39,496 bases of DNA from Myxococcota bacterium (GTDB lineage Bacteria > Myxococcota_A > Polyangia > HGW-17), in NCBI GenBank assembly GCA_018821305.1, contig JAHJMN010000120.1, forward strand, positions 1 to 39,496. The letters are read 5' to 3'. The number at the start of each line of letters is the position of its first letter. Position 1 is the stretch's first letter. The notes beneath the pieces are model-generated. The model was not told the origin of the DNA. It made no database searches and saw only the letters and a list, made by a program, of their open reading frames with translations. This document shows, in pieces, positions 15,888 to 23,391 of the stretch. Position numbers and translations under genes: made by a program.

Positions 15888-17582
15888 ATGAAACTGTTTT
15901 TTTTCATTTTAAGTCTGTCACTTTTCTCCTGCGAACAGGATTCCACTCGAACTGTCATTGTTCATCCGAAAAAAGAATTAGATGACAAGAAAGATAACAA
16001 AACTACTGATAACACAGAAAATATTACAAAAAAAGATCTCCCGGAGGATGTTGATAAGAAGGTAAAGGAAGATAAAATTCCAGAAAAAAAACTCCCGGAT
16101 TACGATGGCGACGGCATTCCTGACAGCAGAGATAACTGCCCCCTGGTTAAAAATTCCGATCAGAAAGACAGTAATAAAAACGGTAAAGGTGATGTCTGTG
16201 ATCCCGTGTGCGGGGACGGCAAAATAACCCCACCGGAGCAGTGTGAGGCAAAAATTCCTATCGTAAAATCCTGTGTGCATTTTGGCTACCGGATGGGAAC
16301 TCTCTCATGTAACAAGTGTTATTTTAACTTCATAAAATGTGTACCGTTTCCTCAGCGAATCCGACGAGGACGTGGCTCGTGCCCATATGTTTATCTAAAT
16401 AATGGGAAAAAATATAAATATTATACTGATTTAAGCGGATCACCACTGGGATGGGACATCAATGTCTTTAAGCCGGAGTTTTATGGTGAAAACATGTATG
16501 AACTTGGAGATTTTCAGGCAGTTTCGAGATATTACCGCATGAAAATCAGAGAAGTTATTCATGAAGTCACTTTTTTCGATTCTGCGGCACTTGTAATTGC
16601 TGATGTTCCGCCGGGGTATGACGCCTTCACTGACTGGAGTTTTACATCATCCATCGGTTTTAAAAGCCCCATAAATATTATTGCTCTTAAAAATCTAAAA
16701 AAACCGTTGTCTGCTGTATCTGATGGCCGGAATGTTTTGAAATATATCGAGAAAAAAGATGGACTTCCGCTTCCGGCGGGAAAAAACAACATCTCCCGTG
16801 TTATTCTTGATTTCGGTCCCGTAAAACACCCGGAAAATGCCCATCTTGTGATTACTGCATGGGGTATTTATGATGATTTTCGGCTTGTAAGTACCCCACC
16901 TCATTCACCGGGTACGGTTATTGAAACCCTTGATGAAACCGGTACCTGGAGAGTACGTCGTATTGCCGGAAAGGCTGCGGGAGATTCGAGAACATGGGTC
17001 ATAAGTCTTAAAAACATAATTACTTCAAATAACACAAAGATCCGGTTGACCATGGCCCACCTTCCTTCCGTGAGGGATGTTCTGGATGCCGTTTTCATTT
17101 CAGATTCTGCCCCTGCAGGAGTGACAACCCGGATGGTTTCAGCATCGAAAGCAAATCTGAAGGTTGCAGGATCGGATCAAATTATATCTTCCACTCTGAA
17201 AAACCGCATCAGCGCTGCGGGAAAATACCTTCCAATCTGGCCCGATGCTGTCATGAAGGGGAATTTCACCAAAACCGGTGACGTCCGCGAACTTCTAAAG
17301 AAATATGATGATCTTCACGTTGTAATGGCTCATGGAGATGAACTGGAACTGGAATTCCCGGAAATTCCATCGGCAAAAGGCAAAAACCGTCGTATATTCC
17401 TCCGGGGCGCTGTCTATTACTCGCTGAAAGTTCATCCCTTCCGATTCCTCACGGATCGCGTTGATCATCTCCCCTACCGCGGGATGAAATCTTATGGTCC
17501 TGCTTCCATCGAAAACCCCGCTGCAAAAAGCCAGTCTTTCAGAAATTACACAAAAAAATGGAACACGCGCGTAATCAATTAG
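15888..17582 (+). CDS. Lipoprotein with thrombospondin type-3 repeat
   Basis: 564 residues from the ATG at 15888, which has GGAG six bases upstream. A lipoprotein signal ends LFSC (Cys15). Residues 20-70 are a highly charged Lys/Asp/Thr linker. A calcium-binding TSP3 repeat lies at 71-105 (DYDGDGIPDSRDNCP), followed by CGDGKITPPEQCE (108-120), a Cys-rich motif often seen in myxobacterial and related surface proteins. The rest (about 180-560) is beta-rich with no family I recognise; segments VILDFGPVKHPENAHLVI and TWVISLKNIITSNN suggest a carbohydrate-binding or jelly-roll-like fold, which is a guess. It is monocistronic and divergent from the SPFH gene. Confidence 0.75.
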   Translation: MKLFFFILSLSLFSCEQDSTRTVIVHPKKELDDKKDNKTTDNTENITKKDLPEDVDKKVKEDKIPEKKLPDYDGDGIPDSRDNCPLVKNSDQKDSNKNGKGDVCDPVCGDGKITPPEQCEAKIPIVKSCVHFGYRMGTLSCNKCYFNFIKCVPFPQRIRRGRGSCPYVYLNNGKKYKYYTDLSGSPLGWDINVFKPEFYGENMYELGDFQAVSRYYRMKIREVIHEVTFFDSAALVIADVPPGYDAFTDWSFTSSIGFKSPINIIALKNLKKPLSAVSDGRNVLKYIEKKDGLPLPAGKNNISRVILDFGPVKHPENAHLVITAWGIYDDFRLVSTPPHSPGTVIETLDETGTWRVRRIAGKAAGDSRTWVISLKNIITSNNTKIRLTMAHLPSVRDVLDAVFISDSAPAGVTTRMVSASKANLKVAGSDQIISSTLKNRISAAGKYLPIWPDAVMKGNFTKTGDVRELLKKYDDLHVVMAHGDELELEFPEIPSAKGKNRRIFLRGAVYYSLKVHPFRFLTDRVDHLPYRGMKSYGPASIENPAAKSQSFRNYTKKWNTRVIN

Positions 17583-18171
17583 ACATGCTTACTGAATAAA
17601 AGGATCGCGTTCTGAAAAGTGAATATTTTATTCCATTTTTGTAATTTTACTTTGATGTTAAATGGTTACGACCTGAGCCTGACCCTGTTTGCCTGACTGC
17701 CTGAGTCCTTGTTAAAATAATTCAGGCATTCAGGAACAGATTCAGGAACAGGGAATCAGGGATCATTTATATCCAGTAAACCATTACTTTATAAAGAATT
17801 GCACACTCATGATCATCACGAATAAAGGCTGGCTTTTTAGTCAAGGGTGATGGGCCGGCAAGGCCCGTAACCCGCACGTCATGAAATGACATCATCTTGG
17901 AGTAGCCAGGGGGTGATGGATGCAACGCATCTGAACCCCTGGTAAAATGCATCGAACCTACAAGCCATGTAATGGCGGCCCAGTCAATTAACAAATTTAG
18001 CCCTAACCTTCAAAGTAAACGCCCTGCTCCTGCCCCTGTTTTCCTGTAATTATTATAAGATGTTGTATTTATTAATTATTTCTTTCCAAATTTCATTAAC
18101 CGATCAGCATTGGGTATAGACATGCTTCATGAATAAAAGGATCGCGTTCTGAATATTGAAATTATTACTGA
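17583..18171. repeat. Intergenic repeats and a hairpin-rich segment
   Basis: Contains two copies of TGAATAAAAGGATCGCGTTC (near 17592 and 18130), a CAGG-family block (about 17680-17765) and the marker CAGCATTGGGT (about 18103) shared with position 135. Between them lie strong hairpins: GGGCC/GGCCC (17852-17866), GTCAT/ATGAC (17878-17890) and CCAGGGG/CCCCTGG (17906-17942) enclosing GATGC/GCATC. A 75-codon minus-strand frame (17767-17994, TTG start) crosses the hairpins; I cannot support it as a gene. Confidence 0.6.
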
Positions 18172-18648
18172 TTAGTTCGTGTCCTTAAGGTTTTTCAATC
18201 TATTAATTTCCTCTTTCAATCTCTCATTTTCCTTCAGCAATTCTTCACTTGTCTTTCCCGATTCTGCTGAATCAACTTGATCAGTTTTTTCATTTTCAAC
18301 AGATTTCTCTGCTTCGTCTGGTGATTCAGAAATAGACGTAGTTTTGGGTGTGGCGGGTACAATTATCTTGTCTTCCGTAAAATAAACTCCTGTAAACAAA
18401 CTTGTCTTGCAATAAGCATCATGTTTATTACCTTCGGCATCAATATATATAACCTGATGTATTCTATCGGATTTTTCCCCAAACCACCCTGGACCAAACG
18501 GAGCCCAGTTTGTTTCAATTACTTTACCACCCCTTGTTGTTATGTAGTCCCGTATCCTGTCTTTATCGAGGGAGAAACTGAAAACGTAAAGACCAATTGA
18601 CCCAAAAATAAATATAAAAACAATTATAAGTGCAACTGCAGGTGGCAT
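18172..18648 (-). CDS. Small membrane-anchored protein of unknown function
   Basis: 158 residues from the ATG at 18646-18648, which has GGAG five bases upstream; a longer frame lacks a site. One transmembrane helix at residues 4-26, then a compact domain (about 28-100) with the distinctive stretch NWAPFGPGWFGEKSDRI and a following YIDAEGNKHDAYCKTS, then an acidic linker and a C-terminal coiled coil (about 128-158, LLKENERLKEEINRLKN). I do not recognise the domain. The last codons and stop (AAGGACACGAACTAA) coincide with the end motif of the inverted-repeat element family, so the original C-terminus may have been replaced by an insertion. Confidence 0.7.
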   Translation of the reverse strand: MPPAVALIIVFIFIFGSIGLYVFSFSLDKDRIRDYITTRGGKVIETNWAPFGPGWFGEKSDRIHQVIYIDAEGNKHDAYCKTSLFTGVYFTEDKIIVPATPKTTSISESPDEAEKSVENEKTDQVDSAESGKTSEELLKENERLKEEINRLKNLKDTN

Positions 18649-19126
18649 TTCTTCTCCAATCAATAAATATTTTTCAATCTGTATTTTATTAGCCAACACC
18701 ATTTTTCTCAAGAAGTTTATCAATCAAAAACACTGCCTGATGGATTTGGTTCTATTCAATTTTTCATATAGACCGCTTCATGAGTAAAGGGATCGAAACG
18801 TGAAGAGTGAATTTTTTCATCACAACCCTTAGACCGCTTTCGGAATAAAAGGATCGAAATTGGGAAATTGAATTAAAAATTATGTTCTTTTTAATTATTA
18901 TTTGATATTGAATGGTTACGTTCTATTCCTGAACCTGTTTACCTGACTTCCTGATTCCCTGTTAAAAAAATCAGGTATTCAGGAAATCAGTAGCAGGAAC
19001 AGGAAAATCAGGGGCTTTCTCTTGAAACATTTCTTTAAACCGAGTCACTCAGGAAGCGTTATAGAACGCTTGCGGAATAAAAGGATCGAAATTGGGAAAT
19101 TGAATTAAAAATTACGTTCTGTGGAA
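18649..19126. repeat. Dispersed repeat, full-length copy
   Basis: No gene. The unit at about 18836-19020 runs from GGAATAAAAGGATCGAAATT through a foldable CCTG-rich/CAGG-rich core (18925-19015) to GAAACATTTC. The first part is repeated again at 19072-19120. The same unit appears inverted at 29390-29588 with high similarity over nearly 200 bp. A shorter AAAGGGATCG copy lies at about 18785. Confidence 0.8.
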
Positions 19127-20479
19127 TTACTGAACTATCCCGATGCAGACATCGTCATCACTGCAATAATTACTGCAACATTCAGCGTTCTCAGTACAAT
19201 CACCGCCAAAAGGAACACATTCGGAAGTTCCAGGCATGCACTGACCACCAGTGCAGATGTTTCCATCACAACAATCACTGTTTGCTGTACAGACACCTCC
19301 AAGATCTACACAGGTTCCGGAACAGTGAAGGATTCCCTGTTCATCAGGAATACATATACCGTTGCAGCATTCATCTCCGAATGTACACTCTGCGCCATCT
19401 TCACTGCATACATCAACTGTTTCCGGGCTGAAACATCGGGTTACCCCAAGTATAGTTTCAAGGCAGAGTTGAGTGCCACCTTCAGGCCCTGATGGACAAC
19501 AGTTTGTGGACATACCCATAAAGCAGATCTCTCCTTCAGGCATACACCCGAGGGCTTTTTCACAGCGACTTATACCGCTCGTTCCATCGGGCTCGCAAAT
19601 ACCGCTGCAGCAATCATTTGAAGCAAGGCAAATTTCCCCCCAGGGTCGACAACCTGAGTTAAATTGACATACAGGTACACCAGTTCCCGGATCTGCACAA
19701 ACACCGCTGCAGCACTCATGAAATCCCGTACATGGCTCGCCAACGGTCTGGCACTCGGATACCACAGGGCAGATTCCATCTTCTCCACAAACTCCACTGC
19801 AACAGTCTGCTCCTGAGCTGCACAGTTCCCCCGAGGAACGACAACTATTCACGTCCAGGCATCTCATTTCCTCTCCAATGGTCTCACAAAGTCCACTGCA
19901 ACATGAGGATGAATCGCCACACAACTCTCCGGCAATCGTGCAGTTTGAGGTTGAAGCAGCACAAGTTCCATCCGGACAGTCATTGGAACAGCACTCATAA
20001 TCATTGCTGCATTCAGTTCCCGTAACAAAGCATAGACTTTCGTTTGAGCAAAAACCGCCATCACAAAACAGCGAACAGCAGTCGTTTGCGAGATTGCAGC
20101 TTTCACCGGCGCTTGCACAACCGCCATCTGTACAAACTAAAGTTCCGCTTATTCCAGTTTCACAACGCCCGGAACAGCATTCGGAAGATGCAAGGCAATC
20201 TTCACCGTTATCATAACAAAGCCCCGTGGGTCCCAGACAAATATTCTGTTCACATCGTTCAGTACAGCAATCCTCTGGTAATTCACAATATTCCCCAACG
20301 GCACTGCAAAGTAAATTGTTGGTATTATTAGTGTTATTAGTGCTGTTAGTGTTGTTAGAATTATTTGTATTAGTGTTATTTGTGTTGTTAATAACCGGAT
20401 TAACTTCCCCATCATCACAGGAAATTGAAAACTGCATTAAAGATGCGAGTATAGATATTATGATTATTCTTTTTGTCAT
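19127..20479 (-). CDS. Lipoprotein with twelve knottin-like Cys modules (paralogue 1)
   Basis: 450 residues. A lipoprotein signal ends SISC (Cys21) and is followed by Asp-Asp. Residues about 28-55 are a low-complexity Asn/Thr linker. Then come twelve modules of about 30-40 residues, each C-x6-C-x5-CC-x3-C-x(4-10)-C, for example CRSSGELC then CCSGVC; module nine is longer. This spacing matches inhibitor cystine-knot and Dickkopf/colipase-like Cys patterns. A disulfide-rich, stable, surface-tethered rod is likely; a binding partner is unknown. AAGGA lies upstream of the ATG. The next gene upstream (20579-21874) is a close paralogue; a 61-bp inverted-repeat element separates them. Confidence 0.85.
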   Translation of the reverse strand: MTKRIIIISILASLMQFSISCDDGEVNPVINNTNNTNTNNSNNTNSTNNTNNTNNLLCSAVGEYCELPEDCCTERCEQNICLGPTGLCYDNGEDCLASSECCSGRCETGISGTLVCTDGGCASAGESCNLANDCCSLFCDGGFCSNESLCFVTGTECSNDYECCSNDCPDGTCAASTSNCTIAGELCGDSSSCCSGLCETIGEEMRCLDVNSCRSSGELCSSGADCCSGVCGEDGICPVVSECQTVGEPCTGFHECCSGVCADPGTGVPVCQFNSGCRPWGEICLASNDCCSGICEPDGTSGISRCEKALGCMPEGEICFMGMSTNCCPSGPEGGTQLCLETILGVTRCFSPETVDVCSEDGAECTFGDECCNGICIPDEQGILHCSGTCVDLGGVCTANSDCCDGNICTGGQCMPGTSECVPFGGDCTENAECCSNYCSDDDVCIGIVQ

Positions 20480-20508
20480 TTTAGCTATCCTTTCACTAAT
20501 GGGGAACG

Positions 20509-20569
20509 GTTACTGTCCTGAACAAAAAACTGACGAAAAAATTGAAAAACTGTATTTCAGGACAGTAAC
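20509..20569. mobile_element. MITE-like element, 14-bp perfect inverted ends
   Basis: GTTACTGTCCTGAA at 20509-20522 is repeated in reverse complement at 20556-20569; the right end is followed by TA. The element lies 30 bases upstream of the paralogue 1 start codon and between the two Cys-rich genes. It has no coding capacity. Confidence 0.7.
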
Positions 20570-20578
20570 TAAATAATA

Positions 20579-21874
20579 CTAATCAGAAAGACCTATGCAA
20601 ATACCGTCATCAGAACAGGCTCCACTGCAGCAATCAGCGCTTTCCACGCAATCGGCGCCGAAAGCAGCACACTCTAAGGCGGAAGGAATACAGAGGCTGT
20701 CTGAACAAATATTGCCATCACAGCAATCATTGTTTGTAGTACATAACCCCCCAAGGGCTACGCAGTCGCCAGAACAATTTAAAGATCCAAGTTCGTCAGG
20801 AATACAAATCCCGCTGCAACATTCATCTCCGAAAGTACATACTTCGGAATCTGCAAAACATTGGGCGGCACTTTCCGGGCTGTAACATCTTGTGACCCCA
20901 AGTATTGTTTCCATACATAACTGAGTCCCACCTTCAGCTCCAGAAGGGCAGCAGTTTGTAGACATTCCCATAAAGCAAATCTCTCCTTCAGGCATACATC
21001 CGAGGGCTTTTTCACATCGTTTTATACCACTGTCACCATCCGGTTCACATATTCCGCTGCAGCAATCGGATTCTTCAAGGCAGATCTCACCCCAGGGACG
21101 GCATCCGGAGTTGAATTGGCAAACTGGTACTCCACTTCCCGGGTCGGCACAGACACCACTGCAGCACTCATGAAAACCTGTGCAGGGTTCCCCAACGGTC
21201 TGGCATTCCGAAACTATTGGGCATAGTCCATCTTCCCCGCAAACGCCACTGCAGCAGTCACCACCGGAAGTGCAGAGTTCTCCACCACTGCGACAACTGT
21301 TTACATCAAGACACCTCATTTCCTCGCCAATGGTCTCGCAAAGGCCGCTGCAACATGAGGAGGAATCGCCACACAACTCTCCGGCAACAGTACAGGTTGA
21401 AGTTGAGGCAACACAAATGTCATCTGTGCAGTCATTTGAACAACAATCCGTATCAGAACTGCATTCGGCGCCGGCTACGATACAAAGTCCTTCATCGGAA
21501 CAGAATCCATTGTCGCAAAACAAAGAGCAGCAATCATTAGCCAGCGTACATTCTTGTCCAACACCACTGCATCCGCCATCAGTACAAACCATTTCACCCT
21601 GAGGACTTGCTTCACAACGACCTGAGCAACATTCAGATGAAGCCAGACAATTTTCACCAATATCATAACAAAGTCCCGTTGACCCGAGGCACATATTCTG
21701 CTCACAGCGTTCGCTGCAGCAATCTGTTGGTTCCTCGCAATACTCTCCAATTCCAGCACATAATAAATTGTTTGTATTATTAGTGTTATTTTCTGAACTG
21801 GAAGTGTCATCATCACAACTTGAAGCCAATAGCGCAATAAAGATAAAAGCTAAAATAAAGTTACAGGTTTTCAT
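20579..21874 (-). CDS. Lipoprotein with twelve knottin-like Cys modules (paralogue 2)
   Basis: 431 residues from the ATG at 21872-21874, which has AAAGGA eight bases upstream; the longer frame would start inside a repeat element. The signal ends LASSC (Cys20) followed by three Asp. After a short Asn/Thr linker it has the same twelve C-x6-C-x5-CC-x3-C-x(4-10)-C modules as paralogue 1, in the same order; modules five to nine are almost identical between the two, while the first and last differ more. The tandem arrangement implies a local duplication, with either recent origin or gene conversion in the centre. Exported, with 72 module cysteines, so it depends on oxidative folding. Confidence 0.85.
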   Translation of the reverse strand: MKTCNFILAFIFIALLASSCDDDTSSSENNTNNTNNLLCAGIGEYCEEPTDCCSERCEQNMCLGSTGLCYDIGENCLASSECCSGRCEASPQGEMVCTDGGCSGVGQECTLANDCCSLFCDNGFCSDEGLCIVAGAECSSDTDCCSNDCTDDICVASTSTCTVAGELCGDSSSCCSGLCETIGEEMRCLDVNSCRSGGELCTSGGDCCSGVCGEDGLCPIVSECQTVGEPCTGFHECCSGVCADPGSGVPVCQFNSGCRPWGEICLEESDCCSGICEPDGDSGIKRCEKALGCMPEGEICFMGMSTNCCPSGAEGGTQLCMETILGVTRCYSPESAAQCFADSEVCTFGDECCSGICIPDELGSLNCSGDCVALGGLCTTNNDCCDGNICSDSLCIPSALECAAFGADCVESADCCSGACSDDGICIGLSD

Positions 21875-21897
21875 TTTATTATTCCTTTCTAAAGGTA

Positions 21898-21949
21898 GTT
21901 CGTGTCCTGTAATTCGCTTTGCGAAGGATTTAAAATCCTGACAGGCCAC
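21898..21949. mobile_element. MITE-like element (GTGTCCTGT/ACAGGCCAC type)
   Basis: A 52-bp unit flanked on both sides by TA (21896-21897 and 21950-21951). Outer arms GTGTCCTGT and ACAGGCCAC pair with one mismatch; inside are hairpins TTCGC/GCGAA and GGATTT/AAATCC. Near-identical copies lie at 29287-29343 (inverted) and 34327-34383. It sits 24 bases upstream of the paralogue 2 start. Confidence 0.72.
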
Positions 21950-22133
21950 TAGTCAATGGTTTCCGGGTGCATCCTGTGTTTTTAGTACCCTGCAAGACCA
22001 AAAACAGTTCAAAAATTTTTCATTATTTTGTTTTTTTATTTTGCTTTTTAACATAAATTAAGCGTAAGTCGCCGAATAAATTGATAAATTATGTAATTTA
22101 TATTTCATTATTTTTTGATTTTATATTCGTGGT

Positions 22134-23231
22134 TCAGAGAATAAAAAACGAGATTCCAGTAGTTAATTCCAGAGCAGGATTTCCACCGGAAGCAACTTCT
22201 TCAGAGCGGAATAACACTTTTATAATGGGGAGAAAGACTGTATATTTTGCAGAAATGCTTATAAATATCCAACTGTTAATTCGTAATTCCAGTTTCAGTT
22301 TTGTATTAATTGTAAAAACTGTCGTTGTGTCCGTTATTTTTACATCTGTTAACTTGTCGATGCCCGTGGATGAAGCATGGTGAACACCAACCCCAATACC
22401 TGGAATTATTCCAAAATCTCCCCTGGTATAAACAAAATTGATATTTGAGGAAAAATCTACAAAAGACCATGATGCGCTGGCATTTAAACCATCAATATCA
22501 CTTGAAAGAACTGATTTGACAAGGGCAGTATCAAATTCAAAACTTTTTAAACGGAGCCCAAGGGTCAAGCCAGAATATGCATTCAGTGGAAGTCCCCCAG
22601 GGGAATACCATAATCCAGAGATCAAACCGCCATAAACAGCCGTTTTGCTTTTAGTTACTGCTGGTTTTTTTTCAGGATCATTTAATGTATTTACCTGCTC
22701 ATTTTTAAGCGGGTCACTTACATTTTTCTGTGAAGTATTCATTTGCTTATGAAGTTTGTGTTTTTTTTCTGCTTTTGATTTTACAAGTTCCACAAGGGAA
22801 ACACGGAAGCGTTCAACGATTTTCAGGGCTGCAGTCTGTGCGTTTGTGTCCTTTACAGGAGTGTCTATTTCATAGGTGTAATAGTTCATTTTACTGGATT
22901 TGCGGTGATGAATCCAAATTTCCACTGAAACTCTTCGTTTTTTATCAGTGCGAAGTTGTATTGCACATACTGCTTTGTTTTTATTAGCGCTATTAAGAAG
23001 ATTCGTCGTTGATTCAGGGCCACTGCAGATTTCTGTATCAAGATTCAAAGTGCGAAATCCAAGTAATCGTAATTCAATTGCAAGAAATTTTTCCGCTTCG
23101 ACCCAACCTGAATTGGAACAATTTTTGGACATTGTTGATATTACAACAGTATTCGCCGTTTCATGCTCCGCAGCGAAACTACTCGTTATTAAAATAAAAC
23201 TATGAATTAAAAATATAAAAAATGGATACAT
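22134..23231 (-). CDS. Secreted protein of unknown function, probable outer-membrane C-terminal region
   Basis: 365 residues. Signal peptide 1-20 (SSFA-AEH). Residues about 25-150 form an alpha/beta domain with two Cys (NCSNSGWVEAEKFLAIELRL; EICSGPES) reminiscent of periplasmic domains that precede barrels in deltaproteobacterial proteins. A charged linker rich in Lys/Asn follows (150-200). Residues about 200-365 have glycine-flanked alternating strands (GLISGLWYSPGG, GIIPGIGVGVHHAS, LELTTGISFFIL), which suggest an eight-strand-like barrel. No family is recognised. No clear ribosome site precedes the ATG. An inverted-repeat element ends 17 bases upstream. Confidence 0.65.
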   Translation of the reverse strand: MYPFFIFLIHSFILITSSFAAEHETANTVVISTMSKNCSNSGWVEAEKFLAIELRLLGFRTLNLDTEICSGPESTTNLLNSANKNKAVCAIQLRTDKKRRVSVEIWIHHRKSSKMNYYTYEIDTPVKDTNAQTAALKIVERFRVSLVELVKSKAEKKHKLHKQMNTSQKNVSDPLKNEQVNTLNDPEKKPAVTKSKTAVYGGLISGLWYSPGGLPLNAYSGLTLGLRLKSFEFDTALVKSVLSSDIDGLNASASWSFVDFSSNINFVYTRGDFGIIPGIGVGVHHASSTGIDKLTDVKITDTTTVFTINTKLKLELRINSWIFISISAKYTVFLPIIKVLFRSEEVASGGNPALELTTGISFFIL

Positions 23232-23247
23232 TTGTAAAAACTGAATA

Positions 23248-23308
23248 GTTTGTGTCCTGAATCAAATGTTAGCCAAAACCGGGATAAACATTATTTCAGG
23301 ACAGTGAC
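23248..23308. mobile_element. MITE-like element upstream of the 365-residue protein
   Basis: Ends GTTTGTGTCCTGAA and TTCAGGACAGTGAC pair with two mismatches around a roughly 33-base centre; a TA precedes the left end. Same size and end motif as the element at 20509. Confidence 0.6.
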
Positions 23309-23391
23309 TGGATCGCAAGTGAATACGGAAAACAGTCAAAGACATATTGCCATGAAGTTAGAAAATAACAGCAGAATTTTTATCTGGGGTT

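Noticed and set aside
17852-17942. Integron attC site
   Set aside because: Strong hairpins are present, but the conserved RYYYAAC/GTTRRRY ends could not be found and there is no integrase or cassette array.
17767-17994. 75-residue minus-strand ORF
   Set aside because: Starts at TTG without a ribosome site and crosses several strong hairpins; non-coding structure seems more likely, though not certain.
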